Source: Roseimaritima sediminicola
GTDB taxonomy: Bacteria; Planctomycetota; Planctomycetia; Pirellulales; Pirellulaceae
NCBI RefSeq assembly: GCF_009618275.1
Contig: NZ_WIAD01000007.1
Coordinates: forward strand, 107,012 to 171,011
Direction of reading: 5' to 3'
Length of the DNA stretch: 64,000 bases
Shown: one piece after another, positions 8,779 through 17,905 of the stretch
How the letters are laid out: the number at the start of each line of letters is the position of its first letter
Numbering within the stretch: position 1 is the first letter of the stretch
The notes under the pieces: generated by a model
Seen by the model: only the letters and a program-made list of their open reading frames with translations
Told to the model about the DNA's origin: nothing
Databases searched by the model: none
Position numbers and translations under genes: made by a program

Positions 8779-11568
8779 TTGTCAACCGACGGAAATGATC
8801 CCGGTAGTGGCGGTGGAAACGGCGAAGGTGAGGGCGACATCGTCCCGCGATTCGAGGGCGAACAACACGGCTTTGGCGAGAGCGGACGCGGTGGCGCCGG
8901 CGCCCTGCGGATGATCGATCTGCCGATCGAGGACGAACTCCGCGACAGCTACCTGACGTACGCGATGAGCGTGATCGTCAGCCGTGCGCTGCCCGATGTT
9001 CGCGACGGGCTGAAACCCAGCCAACGACGGATCTTGGTCGCCATGAACGACCTGAACCTCGGTCCGGGTTCCAAACGTGTCAAGTGCGCCAAGATCTCCG
9101 GCGATACCTCGGGTAATTACCACCCGCACGGGGAAAGCGTCATCTATCCGACACTGGTCCGCATGGCCCAGGAATGGAACCTGCGTTCCCTGCTGATCGA
9201 CAAACAGGGGAACTTCGGGTCGATCGCCGGTTTGCCGCCGGCGGCCATGCGATACACCGAAGCGCGACTGTCGGCCGTGGCCGCGGCGATGCTGGAAGAC
9301 CTGAAACTCGATACGGTCGACTACATCCCCACCTACGACGAGGTGCGTACCGAGCCGACGGTGCTGCCTTGCAAATTCCCCAACCTGTTGGTCAATGGCA
9401 GTGGCGGGATCGCCGTCGGTATGGCCACCAGCATCCCACCGCACAACCCGACCGAGGTGTGCGAGGCCGTGATTCGCTTGATCGACAACCCCGATCTGAC
9501 GATCGCGGAGATCATGGAAGTGATGCCGGGCCCGGACTTTCCCACCGGCGGCATCATCTGCGGCCGCTCGGGCATCATCCGCGGCTACAAGACCGGACGC
9601 AGCACGATCCAGGTGCGCGCACGCTGTACGATCGAGGAAATGAAGGGCGGTCGGTCGCGGATCATCGTCAGCGAGATCCCCTACCAACAGTACCGTGACC
9701 GCGTGGTCGAAAAGATCGCGGCGTTGGTCAACGGCGATCGCATCAAAGGCATTTCGGCGATCCGCGACGAGAGCGATCTGAAAGAACCGGTTCGACTGGT
9801 CATCGAACTGAAACGCGATGCCGATCCCGATGTCGTCCTCAATCAACTGTATCAATTCTCGCCCCTGCAGGATTCTTTCTCGGTCATCCTACTGGCCCTG
9901 GTCGATGGCAAGCCGCGTGAGTTGACCATCAAGGAGATGCTGCAGGAGTTCGTCCGCCACCGGGTCACCGTGATCCGCCGCCGGACCCAGTTCCTGTTGG
10001 CTCGGGCCCGCCGCCGCAAGCACACCGTCGAAGGTCTGCTGTTGGCCCTGGCGAACATCGACGAGATTATCAAAACCATTCGCACCAGCCGCACGCAGAG
10101 CGAAGCCAAGCAGCGGTTGATGCAGATCGAATGTCCTGCCGCGTTGATGCAGCGAGCCCTCGGCGACGAAGGCTTCGGCGAATTCGTGTCCGAGCGGGGC
10201 GAAGCGGAATCCTACACCCTGACCAGCGTCCAGACCGATGCCATCCTGCGGATGACGCTCGGACAATTGGTGAACTTGGAACAGGAAAAGCTGGCTGGTG
10301 AACACGCTCAACTGCTGAGCGAGATCGGCGAGTACGTGTCGATCCTGGCCGACCAGCAGAAGATCTACGACATCATCAAAGCGGACCTGCAAGAGGTGCA
10401 GCGCCGCTTTGGCGATCGGCGACGAACTGAGATCAGCACCGAAGAACTGGGCAACATCGACCTGGAAGACCTGATCGCCGAAGAGACCATGGTCGTGTCG
10501 ATCAGCCACCGGGGGTATATCAAACGCACCCCGGCGACGACCTATCGCGCCCAGCGTCGCGGAGGCAAGGGTTTGAAGGGAGCCAAAGTCGAAGACGAGG
10601 ATCCCATCGAACACCTGTTCGTGGCCAGCACGCATGCGTACCTGCTGTTCTTTACGACCGCCGGCAAGGTCTACTGGCAAAAAGTCTATGACCTGCCACA
10701 GCTGTCGCGGGACAGCCGCGGTCGAGCCGTGGTGAATCTGTTGCAGTTGGCCGAAGACGAACAGATTGCCGAATGTTTGGCGATCCGCGACTTCGACCAA
10801 CCAGGACACTTCATCATGATGGCCACCAAAGAGGGCCTGGTGAAGAAAACATCGCTGGAAAGCTACAGCCGTCCCAAACGCGGCGGGATCATCGCGATCA
10901 AACTGCGTGAACAGGACCACCTGGTCGACGCGGCGGTCGTGGGCCCAGGCACCGAGGTCGTTCTTGTCACCGCGTTCGGGATGGCCATCCGCTTCCCCGA
11001 ATCCGATGCTCGATCGATGGGCCGCAACACCTCCGGCGTCAAAGGTATCAACCTGGCCGACGGCGACAGCATCGTCGGCATGGTGGTCGCCGATCCCGAC
11101 GCCACGCTACTGACCGTCTGCGAGAAAGGCTACGGAAAACGAACGCCCTTCGGACCCAACGCGGCCAATGGCGACGATGCGGCCGAGGGCGATGAGGACA
11201 GCGGATCCAGCGGCGCACGCTACCGCACGCAGAAGCGAGGCGGCAAAGGTCTGCGGGACATCCGCACCAGCGAACGGAACGGAAACGTCGTGGACATCGT
11301 CCGGGTCACCGACGAGGACGAGATCCTGATGATGACCGCCAAAGGCAAGATCCAGCGAATCGCCGCGAGAGAAATTAATGTCATCGGACGCAACACCCAA
11401 GGCGTTCGCGTGATGAACCTGGACAGCGACGACCAGTTGATCGCCGTGGTTCGCGTGCCGGCCGAAGAGAACACCATCGATGCGGCGGCGGATGCCGCCG
11501 AAACGCCCGCTCTACCCGAACCGGCCGAGGACGTAGCCGGTGCAGAAGAGCAGGGGCCGGCCGAGTGA
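8779..11568 (+). CDS. gyrA: DNA gyrase subunit A
   Basis: A 929-residue type II topoisomerase subunit that breaks and rejoins DNA with GyrB. After a 40-residue Gly/Asp-rich N-terminal extension the conserved core begins at [35 protein letters not shown]. The catalytic tyrosine is Y159 in [14 protein letters not shown]. The QRRGGKG GyrA-box (about residue 595) starts the C-terminal beta-pinwheel and identifies gyrase rather than topoisomerase IV. A second, degenerate copy ([10 protein letters not shown], about residue 817) follows an acidic insertion ([15 protein letters not shown]). The tail is acidic and Ala/Glu-rich. The start is TTG. No gyrB lies nearby. Confidence 0.97.
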   Translation: MSTDGNDPGSGGGNGEGEGDIVPRFEGEQHGFGESGRGGAGALRMIDLPIEDELRDSYLTYAMSVIVSRALPDVRDGLKPSQRRILVAMNDLNLGPGSKRVKCAKISGDTSGNYHPHGESVIYPTLVRMAQEWNLRSLLIDKQGNFGSIAGLPPAAMRYTEARLSAVAAAMLEDLKLDTVDYIPTYDEVRTEPTVLPCKFPNLLVNGSGGIAVGMATSIPPHNPTEVCEAVIRLIDNPDLTIAEIMEVMPGPDFPTGGIICGRSGIIRGYKTGRSTIQVRARCTIEEMKGGRSRIIVSEIPYQQYRDRVVEKIAALVNGDRIKGISAIRDESDLKEPVRLVIELKRDADPDVVLNQLYQFSPLQDSFSVILLALVDGKPRELTIKEMLQEFVRHRVTVIRRRTQFLLARARRRKHTVEGLLLALANIDEIIKTIRTSRTQSEAKQRLMQIECPAALMQRALGDEGFGEFVSERGEAESYTLTSVQTDAILRMTLGQLVNLEQEKLAGEHAQLLSEIGEYVSILADQQKIYDIIKADLQEVQRRFGDRRRTEISTEELGNIDLEDLIAEETMVVSISHRGYIKRTPATTYRAQRRGGKGLKGAKVEDEDPIEHLFVASTHAYLLFFTTAGKVYWQKVYDLPQLSRDSRGRAVVNLLQLAEDEQIAECLAIRDFDQPGHFIMMATKEGLVKKTSLESYSRPKRGGIIAIKLREQDHLVDAAVVGPGTEVVLVTAFGMAIRFPESDARSMGRNTSGVKGINLADGDSIVGMVVADPDATLLTVCEKGYGKRTPFGPNAANGDDAAEGDEDSGSSGARYRTQKRGGKGLRDIRTSERNGNVVDIVRVTDEDEILMMTAKGKIQRIAAREINVIGRNTQGVRVMNLDSDDQLIAVVRVPAEENTIDAAADAAETPALPEPAEDVAGAEEQGPAE

Positions 11569-11602
11569 GTTTAGTTGTTGGTTGACCGTTGCTGACGCGA
11601 AC

Positions 11603-11893
11603 GGGTTCTACGTACGGACAAAAACGTTTTCTCCCCTCTCCCCCAAATCCTGGCGAGCCTAGGCGAGCCAGGATTTGGGGGAGAGGGGTCGGGGGTGAGG
11701 GGGATTGCAGCGTGGGTTCGTCGGTGCTGCGTCTCAATGCGGTACCCGGCAGACAGAGTAGATGCCCGGAGTCAGCCAGTTGCACCTGAGCCCCCTCACC
11801 CCCGGCCCCTCTCCCACCACCGCTTCACTCGCTGACGCTCGCGGCGCCGCGGGGGAGAGGGGAGAAAACTTCCTTATCTAAACATAGCATCCG
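11603..11893. mobile_element. MITE-like element with terminal inverted repeats, copy 1
   Basis: About 291 bp between gyrA and msrA with no coding capacity. The ends are imperfect inverted repeats (left GGGTTCTACGTACGG, right read inward CGGATGCTATGTTTAG). Inside are two hairpin arms facing each other, each bounded by CTCCCCTCTCCC and GGGAGAGGGGTCGGGGGTGA, around a unique core of about 85 bp ending GTTGCACCTGAG. The same architecture occurs inverted at 36952-37255. No transposase is present, so it would be non-autonomous. Confidence 0.65.
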
Positions 11894-11935
11894 TTCGAGT
11901 CCGGTTCGGTGATGGTTGCAGTTGTCGATTGCGAG

Positions 11936-11982
11936 AATCGCGAAGCGATGGCAGTCGACAGCCTCGGATGCAATCCGAGGTA
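11936..11982 (+). repeat. Dispersed 3' hairpin repeat, family B, copy 1
   Basis: A 47-bp repeat matching 50850-50897 almost perfectly. It contains ATCGC-GAA-GCGAT and then an 8-bp perfect hairpin CCTCGGAT-GCA-ATCCGAGG (11962-11980). It has the same orientation as gyrA, the preceding plus-strand gene. Confidence 0.7.
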
Positions 11983-12014
11983 ACCAGGCCCTTCGAACCT
12001 TTCCTCCCCCTCCC

Positions 12015-12032
12015 CAAAGTCTGGCGACTTCG
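12015..12032 (+). repeat. Dispersed 18-bp motif CCAAAGTCTGGCGACTTC
   Basis: The same 18-mer, with at most two changes, recurs at 31683, 31778 and 33530 on the plus strand and at 43547 and 43579 on the minus strand. All copies are intergenic. Confidence 0.65.
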
Positions 12033-12046
12033 GCTGCGGGCGGCCG

Positions 12047-12730
12047 CTACTGTTCGCGGCGGCTGCCCACGCCCTCTTCGCGGACTTTGTCCTCGAACAG
12101 GTTCTTGAACTTCTTGACCTTCACCGCGGCGGTCGCTCGGCAGTAGGCGTTGAACGGATTGCGGCGGTAGAAGTCCTGATGGTACTCCTCGGCATCCCAC
12201 CAGGTTCCCAGCTGGCTGACCTCGGTGACGATGGGCCGGCGGAACTTCTTGGCCTTGTCCAGTTTTTCGATCATCGCCTCGACCGCCTGCTTCTCCTGCG
12301 GGGTCTTGTAGAACACCGCACTGCGATACTGCGGGCCCACATCGTTGCCCTGACGGTTCGGCGTCGTCGGATCGTGGGTGCTGAAGAACACCTCCAAGAG
12401 ATCGTCGTAGCTGACGACCGAAGGATCGTAGTAGATCTGAATGGCTTCGGCGTGATTGGTCAGTTTGGCGCAGACCTGTTCGTAGGTCGGATTGGGTTTG
12501 CTCTCATCACCGGTATAGCCGGACACGACGTCATTGACGCCTTTCATCTGCTCGAAGACGGCTTCGGTGCACCAAAAACAACCGCCGGCAAACGTGGCGA
12601 CTTTTTCCTCTGCGGGCGGTGCGGTTCCCGTGCCAACCGAAGCCGGCACAGGCGTCTGAGCCTCGGCACCACAACCCCAGGCGAAAACACAAAGTGCTGC
12701 GGCCAGCAGCGAACGCATCGATACAACCAT
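12047..12730 (-). CDS. msrA: Exported peptide-methionine (S)-S-oxide reductase MsrA
   Basis: A 227-residue MsrA that reduces methionine-S-sulfoxide in proteins. The catalytic motif GCFWC places the nucleophile at C51; STHDPTTPNRQGNDVGPQYRS and the C-terminal YCRATAAVKVKKF are typical, with the Cys in NAYC a likely resolving residue. The N-terminus carries a signal sequence (MRSLLAAALCVFAWGCGAEA); the Cys after WG could be lipidated but the lipobox is weak. So the enzyme is probably periplasmic or membrane-attached. ATG 12730 is chosen because AAGG lies nine bases upstream; ATG 12751 and ATG 12718 are alternatives. It is downstream of trxB on the same strand, but about 300 bp separate them. 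The thioredoxin reductase neighbour fits a redox-repair theme. Confidence 0.93.
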   Translation of the reverse strand: MVVSMRSLLAAALCVFAWGCGAEAQTPVPASVGTGTAPPAEEKVATFAGGCFWCTEAVFEQMKGVNDVVSGYTGDESKPNPTYEQVCAKLTNHAEAIQIYYDPSVVSYDDLLEVFFSTHDPTTPNRQGNDVGPQYRSAVFYKTPQEKQAVEAMIEKLDKAKKFRRPIVTEVSQLGTWWDAEEYHQDFYRRNPFNAYCRATAAVKVKKFKNLFEDKVREEGVGSRREQ

Positions 12731-12972
12731 CACAGAATACCTTCGAAACACAAGACGAACGGAGACACGTCCCGGAGGGCCAACGACCCATGGGCTTGTC
12801 GCGTCCAGCGGTGCCCTGTCCAGAAAACTCGAACATGGCGGGGGCGGGAACGGCGGGGACCTTAGGCGGCCACGGTGGGCGCACCCAGTATAGATGCATT
12901 CTACACCACCCTACCCACCGACGCGAACACCCCATAGGGCAGAGGCCGTCGGGCTGTGGAAACGTCCCTGCT

Positions 12973-13015
12973 CTCGGCTGGGACAGCCGAGCTACTATGG
13001 GATAGCCGAGCTACT
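12973..13015 (-). repeat. 3' hairpin repeat, family A, after trxB
   Basis: Read in the direction of trxB transcription this is CTCGGCTG-TCC-CAGCCGAG, a perfect 8-bp hairpin with a 3-base loop (12973-12991). A degenerate half copy (12999-13015) lies between it and the trxB stop. The trxB stop codon TAG itself lies in a GTAGCTC context like the repeat edge. Confidence 0.7.
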
Positions 13016-13036
13016 ATTTGTCACCGCGGCGGCGAG

Positions 13037-14101
13037 CTACAACAGGTTCTGCTCGGCCAGCAGGCGTTCGGCGTCCAGGGCGGCCATACAGCCGGTACCG
13101 GCCGAGGTGATCGCTTGACGGTAGTAGTCGTCGGCGACGTCGCCGGCGGCAAAAACGCCTTCGACACTGGTCGCGGTACGGAACGACTTGGTCCAGCGGA
13201 TGTAGCCCTTGTCGGTCAGCTCGACCTGGTCGCCCAGGAATTTCGTGTTGGGCGTGTGGCCGATGGCCAGGAACAGCCCGCCGATATCCAAGCTGGTTTC
13301 CGTTTGTTCTTTGTTCTGGATCAAACGCAGCGAGCTGACCCCGTTGTCGTCATCGCCCAGGACCTCGAGCACTTCATGGTTCCAGAGGATATCGATTTTC
13401 TCGTTGCTGGTCAGCCGCTCCTGCATGATCTTCGAGGCCCGCAGCACATCGCGGCGGACGACCAGATAGACCTTGGAGGCGAACTTGCTCAGGTAGGTGG
13501 CTTCCTCGATCGCACTGTCGCCACCGCCCACGACGGCCAGCGGTTGATTGCGGAAGCGGGGCAGGGCACCGTCGCAAACCGCACAGGCGCTGACGCCGCG
13601 ATTCTTGTAGGCTTCTTCGGAGTCCAGACCCAGGTAATTGGCTCGGGCACCGGTCGCAATGATCAGGGTGTGACACTGATGCTTGCCGTTTTCCAGCGTA
13701 TCGACCGTGAAGGGTCGGGAGCCCAGTTCGGTGGCCGTCACGTCGTCGGTGATCACCCGGGTGCCGAAATTGCGGGCCTGTTGCCGCATCAGGTTCATCA
13801 GTTCCGGGCCCGTAACGGCGTGGGCTTCTTCGCTGGGCGGGGGCATCATGTACTTCTGCGAATCATCGATCGCCGAATTCAGGAACTCGGCCAATTTCCC
13901 CGAAGGAAAGCCGGCGTAGTTTTCCACTTCGGTGGTCTGCGCCAGCTGGCCCAGCGGCAACGTTCCTTGCAGGCGGTTCTCTTCGGTGTTGGCCCCTTCG
14001 AAGACCAAGGGTTCGAGGTTGGCGCGGGCGGCGTAGATGGCGGCCGACCAAGCGGCAGGTCCGCTGCCGACGATGATGGTTTTTTCGATTTTGTCCGACA
14101 C
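13037..14101 (-). CDS. trxB: Thioredoxin reductase
   Basis: A 354-residue FAD/NADPH-dependent thioredoxin-disulfide reductase. The FAD-binding fingerprint is [17 protein letters not shown], the redox-active pair is C173-A-V-C176 in [11 protein letters not shown], the NADPH site is [16 protein letters not shown], and the C-terminal FAD motif is [31 protein letters not shown] rather than CATC is a common variant. It is slightly longer than the usual 310-330 residues. GTG 14101 is chosen: the frame stays open upstream to 14251, but that stretch lacks family resemblance. The gene is divergent from the cstA-like gene. It reduces thioredoxin in the cytoplasm and so indirectly supplies MsrA-type enzymes; its adjacency to msrA supports this. 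Confidence 0.95.
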   Translation of the reverse strand: MSDKIEKTIIVGSGPAAWSAAIYAARANLEPLVFEGANTEENRLQGTLPLGQLAQTTEVENYAGFPSGKLAEFLNSAIDDSQKYMMPPPSEEAHAVTGPELMNLMRQQARNFGTRVITDDVTATELGSRPFTVDTLENGKHQCHTLIIATGARANYLGLDSEEAYKNRGVSACAVCDGALPRFRNQPLAVVGGGDSAIEEATYLSKFASKVYLVVRRDVLRASKIMQERLTSNEKIDILWNHEVLEVLGDDDNGVSSLRLIQNKEQTETSLDIGGLFLAIGHTPNTKFLGDQVELTDKGYIRWTKSFRTATSVEGVFAAGDVADDYYRQAITSAGTGCMAALDAERLLAEQNLL

Positions 14102-14228
14102 GTCTGATTCGACTCCGAATGTCACAGGGCAAGGGGCACAGTGGGCGAGTGGCTGAAGGGCGGGTATTATAGGCAGGAGTCGATGCCTTCGAGTACCGCC
14201 CCCACCTTCCGCTTTTCTAAATTCGCCC

Positions 14229-16094
14229 ATGACAACGCTGCTTGTGGCCATCGCTTCGTTGGTCGGTTTCGTGATCGCCTACCACACCTACGGACGGTGG
14301 TTGGCCCGCAAACTATTTGGTCTATCACGCGACAATCCGACCCCCAGCCATCAGCTGCGTGACGACGTGGATTTCGTGCCCACCCGCCGTTCGGTCATCT
14401 TTGGCCATCACTTCACCAGCATCGCCGGCACGGGACCGATCGTGGGCCCGGCTCTGGCCGTGTTCTGGGGCTGGCTGCCGGCCCTGCTGTGGGTGATTTT
14501 CGGCTCGATCCTGATCGGCGGCGTCCACGACCTGGCGGCTCTGGTGATCTCGGTTCGCAACCGTGGGCAAACGATTGGCGAAGTCGCCGGGCGGTTGATC
14601 TCGCCGCGGGCCAAGCTGCTGTTCCTGATCGTCCTGGCGGCGGCCTTGACGATCGTGCTGGCCGTGTTCGGGCTGGTGATCGCCACCGTGTTTGCGATCT
14701 ATCCCGAATCGGTGCTCAGCGTGTGGGTAGCGATGCCCGTGGCCGTGGTAATCGGCATGTGGGTCTATCGCAGCGGCGGCGGACTGTTGGCGCCCAGCCT
14801 GCTGGGCCTAGCCATCCTGTACGCCGCGGTTTGGCTGGGTGCGTACTACCTGCCGATCGATTTGTCGCGAACGTTTTCACCGGACAACCATTTCTGGAAT
14901 CCCAAAGTGGTCTGGACCATCGCCCTGCTGGTGTATGCCTTTGCGGCTTCGGTCCTGCCGGTGTGGCTGTTGCTGCAGCCGCGCGACTATATCAACAGCC
15001 AACAGCTGTACGTGGCCCTGGGGCTACTGGTTGTCGGACTGGCAATCGCTTCGGTCAGTGGCAAAGCCGATTTGTTCGCCACCACGCCGGCCATCGCCGA
15101 AACCGTTCCGGCGGGAGCTCCGCCGATCCTGCCCTTTTTGTTCATCACCATCGCCTGCGGCGCTTGCAGCGGCTTTCACTGCTTGGTCAGCAGCGGCACG
15201 ACCAGCAAACAGATCGACCGCGAGACCGACGCCCAAGCCGTGGGCTATGGCGCGATGCTGCTGGAGGGAGCCTTGGCGGTGCTGGTGATTCTGGCGTGTT
15301 GTGCGGGGGTAGGCATGGGCCCGATCGCCCGCAACGAGGTCGGTGGCACGATTCAGTACGAGCATGCGGTAACGGCCGAGGGCGTGGCGATCACCGGCCG
15401 CGATGCCTGGCACCAGTACTACCGCACCGGCGGTCGCTGGCAGGATCACAATCTGGGCGACAAACTGGCGGCCTTTGTCGACGGTGGTGCCAACTTTATC
15501 GCCACCGTCGGTGTGCCTTTGCAAATGGCCGTGGCAATCATGGCGGTCTTGGTTGCCAGTTTCGCGGCAACCACCCTGGATACGGCTACACGACTGCAGC
15601 GCTACGTGCTGCAGGAACTGGGTGCTACGCTGCGGATCACCCCGCTGACCAACAAATTCGTGGCGACCACCACCGCGGTGGGCATCGCCGCGGTGATCGC
15701 ATTTACGGCCGGCAGTACCCCTGGCGCAGGCGGCCTGATGTTGTGGCCCCTGTTTGGGGCGACCAACCAATTGCTGGCCGGGTTGGCGTTGATGGTGGCA
15801 TTCTTCTATCTGACGCGCCGCGGAAAACCCCTGGCCGTGATCGGCGTGCCGATGATCGCGATGATGCTGATGCCCGCCTGGGCCATGTCGTACAACCTGG
15901 GCATGGACTGGTACCGTCAGGGCAACTGGTTGTTGGTCGGTTTTGGCGTCGGCATCCTGGGCCTGCAGCTTTGGATGATGATCGAGGGCATCGTCTTGTG
16001 GCGTTCGGCTCGCGGCGTGCTCGAACCGCAATTGCCGTCACTGGAGACACCGGTGCCGCAGCCTTTAGAAGTCGTACCACAGGCCGAGGCCTAA
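14229..16094 (+). CDS. cstA: Carbon starvation CstA family transporter
   Basis: A 621-residue polytopic inner-membrane protein with hydrophobic segments through its whole length. Family motifs are [30 protein letters not shown] near residue 60, [45 protein letters not shown], and the C-terminal [20 protein letters not shown] and [14 protein letters not shown]. Homologues (CstA, BtsT/YjiY) import peptides or pyruvate. The ATG at 14229 is the first of the conserved frame. It is divergent from trxB and its last 30 bases overlap, tail to tail, the 3' end of the DUF1207 gene on the other strand. No two-component regulator (BtsSR type) is adjacent. Confidence 0.93.
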   Translation: MTTLLVAIASLVGFVIAYHTYGRWLARKLFGLSRDNPTPSHQLRDDVDFVPTRRSVIFGHHFTSIAGTGPIVGPALAVFWGWLPALLWVIFGSILIGGVHDLAALVISVRNRGQTIGEVAGRLISPRAKLLFLIVLAAALTIVLAVFGLVIATVFAIYPESVLSVWVAMPVAVVIGMWVYRSGGGLLAPSLLGLAILYAAVWLGAYYLPIDLSRTFSPDNHFWNPKVVWTIALLVYAFAASVLPVWLLLQPRDYINSQQLYVALGLLVVGLAIASVSGKADLFATTPAIAETVPAGAPPILPFLFITIACGACSGFHCLVSSGTTSKQIDRETDAQAVGYGAMLLEGALAVLVILACCAGVGMGPIARNEVGGTIQYEHAVTAEGVAITGRDAWHQYYRTGGRWQDHNLGDKLAAFVDGGANFIATVGVPLQMAVAIMAVLVASFAATTLDTATRLQRYVLQELGATLRITPLTNKFVATTTAVGIAAVIAFTAGSTPGAGGLMLWPLFGATNQLLAGLALMVAFFYLTRRGKPLAVIGVPMIAMMLMPAWAMSYNLGMDWYRQGNWLLVGFGVGILGLQLWMMIEGIVLWRSARGVLEPQLPSLETPVPQPLEVVPQAEA

Positions 16095-17144
16095 TTGCTG
16101 TTCGTGCTCGCGGAAAAACGAGTACTGGGGGCTCTTGCCGTTGAAATAATTCAGGCCGATCCGCAGCACGCCGGATCGCTCGTCACGTCGCCAAGCCCAA
16201 CCGATCTGGCCGGTGAAGTGGCCGCTGTAATCCAGCTCTTCCCGCAGGTGGGCGTGGACGGCATAGAACAGGCCGCCCCAGACTCCGGTACCGAAACGCG
16301 GTGCGCGTTCCAGCCCGAACATGAACTCCCACTCTTCGCTGATGTCGTTGTAGAACGCCCAGCCACTCTCGCCGTAGACCCGGGTCTGCGGGGTCAGCCA
16401 GTAACCGGCACCGGCATACAGCACATCGCGGCTGAAGTTCAGCCGGTTGAAACGCGGCCGTTTCAGCAGGAACTCGTCGCCCACGTGGGAGCTGAGGTGG
16501 TAGTAGCCCAAACGCGTGTGCAGGCGTCCGAAGCCAAAGGACAGCGGCACGCCCGCACGGAAGTCGACGGACTGGAAATCCATGTTGTCCGAAGGCGACA
16601 AGCGCAACTGGGCCGAGCCTTCGACATCCAACTGGGCACCGTGCAGAAACGGCCCCGTCCGGCCGCGGTTGTATCGCAGCAGTCCAAAACGCCCGCCCAG
16701 CGTCGCATCCAACATCTGATCCTCGCCGCCGCTGTAAATCGCCGAAAGCCGCGACGCTTTGACATCCCCCAGATAGAAGGGATAGATCGTGTCGGTGGGC
16801 AGCGCCTGCCAGCGATGCATCCCTGGCGATTCAGTCGGCGATGACGGCCAGTGGGGGTTGCCACCCAACCACTGGACCGTGTCCTGGCTGGCATCGTACA
16901 GTGTTAACGGTTGCAGCGGAGAGCTGTGCGAGCTCTGGTAGGGATCGAAGCCGATTTCGCCTTGCGCCCACGCAGACCCGCTGCACAGGACGACCGCCCC
17001 GCCAAGCACCACCGCGCACAGGACCAGCCCCCCTGCCGCCAAGCGTCCAGAGTGCTCTGGTCGCGCGGGGTAATTCGAGTCCGCGGTCAGATCGGGGCGC
17101 GTCTGACCCGGCAGTCGGCAGGATGATTGTCCGTCCATGATCAT
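16065..17144 (-). CDS. DUF1207 family outer-membrane beta-barrel-like protein
   Basis: A 359-residue secreted protein. A long basic/polar leader of about 35 residues precedes the hydrophobic signal LAAGGLVLCAVVLGGAVVLC, with cleavage likely after SAWA. The mature part has alternating aromatic strands (RFGLLRYNRGRTGPFLHGAQLDVEGSAQL, FGFGRLHTRLGYYHLSSHVGDEF, YGESGWAFYNDISEEWEFMFGLE) and ends in a terminal Phe (LGLGLWYDF), as in outer-membrane barrels. It matches the DUF1207 family common in planctomycetes; function unknown. Starts at ATG 17144 or ATG 17138 are equivalent. Its 3' end overlaps the cstA-like gene by 30 bp in antisense. Confidence 0.82.
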   Translation of the reverse strand: MIMDGQSSCRLPGQTRPDLTADSNYPARPEHSGRLAAGGLVLCAVVLGGAVVLCSGSAWAQGEIGFDPYQSSHSSPLQPLTLYDASQDTVQWLGGNPHWPSSPTESPGMHRWQALPTDTIYPFYLGDVKASRLSAIYSGGEDQMLDATLGGRFGLLRYNRGRTGPFLHGAQLDVEGSAQLRLSPSDNMDFQSVDFRAGVPLSFGFGRLHTRLGYYHLSSHVGDEFLLKRPRFNRLNFSRDVLYAGAGYWLTPQTRVYGESGWAFYNDISEEWEFMFGLERAPRFGTGVWGGLFYAVHAHLREELDYSGHFTGQIGWAWRRDERSGVLRIGLNYFNGKSPQYSFFREHEQQLGLGLWYDF

Positions 17145-17320
17145 GTTATGTACTGGCAGATCGTCTTGGCGGCCAGAGCAACCTGTGGCAGGTCACCGCA
17201 GTCCCCAGCCCTCTCGCCAAGTCCTGACTGAGCTTGCATGACGCGGAGGATTTCTTTAGCGTCCGGCTTAACCTTTCATCCCCCTTTGCTCCCTCGGTCC
17301 CCCACCCAAGGAACCCCGAA

Positions 17321-17662
17321 ATGATCTCCTGCCGCTTGCCCCTTGCTCTTCTCCTGGCAGCAACCGCTGGGCTGACGTTCCTCAGTCCTCACAGCGTCGC
17401 CGAAGGCCCCAAAGAAGAAGTCCGCTATCGATGTGTCGAGTGGCAGACCAAGCACATTCACGACAACGACAAAGCCGGCAAGATCGCCAAGACGCTGGCG
17501 GATTTGAAATGCGAAGTCGAACGCGCCGAGCACGACGGCCACATCGACCTGAAATACCGCTGTCCCGAGTGGCGAAAAATGACGCTCAAAACCCACGAAG
17601 AAGCCCATAAATGGGAAGAGTGGCTGAAGCAGTACGGCTTCGAAACCGAGCATCACCACTGA
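17321..17662 (+). CDS. Small secreted protein with duplicated YRC-x-EW module
   Basis: A 113-residue exported protein. ATG 17321 opens a clear signal peptide (MISCRLPLALLLAATAGLTF, cleavage near SVAEG). The mature 85 residues consist of two similar halves: VRYRCVEWQTKHIHDNDKAG up to AEHDGH, and LKYRCPEWRKMTLKTHEEAH to the His-rich end ETEHHH. Each half has YRC-x-EW, a basic/polar helix with conserved His, and ends in H-x-H-like text. The Cys and His pattern would suit metal or haem binding, but this is only inference. No named family is recognised. Stand-alone gene. Confidence 0.68.
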   Translation: MISCRLPLALLLAATAGLTFLSPHSVAEGPKEEVRYRCVEWQTKHIHDNDKAGKIAKTLADLKCEVERAEHDGHIDLKYRCPEWRKMTLKTHEEAHKWEEWLKQYGFETEHHH

Positions 17663-17905
17663 TAGACCAGTCTTCGCAACCGCTAGGACCATCCTCGATC
17701 CTTTCCCGACGCCCTCCCCCGCTGGCCAATCGCCGTGGACCAAGCCCACTGCTAGCAGTACGCTGATTATCCTGTAACGAGAGGCTTAATGTCCGAATCA
17801 ACCCATTCCTGTGGGCTTTGAAGGTATCCAACCATTACTGCGCCGCCCCCCTCCCCCGATTCGTTCCTCGCTCGACGCAGCTTCTTTGGGCTCCCCAACG
17901 CGCTG

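Noticed and set aside
11618..11877. Pair of intrinsic terminators after gyrA
   Set aside because: The two GC-rich hairpins lack T-runs and belong to an element also found at 36952-37255 between two same-strand genes, so a mobile-element explanation is better.
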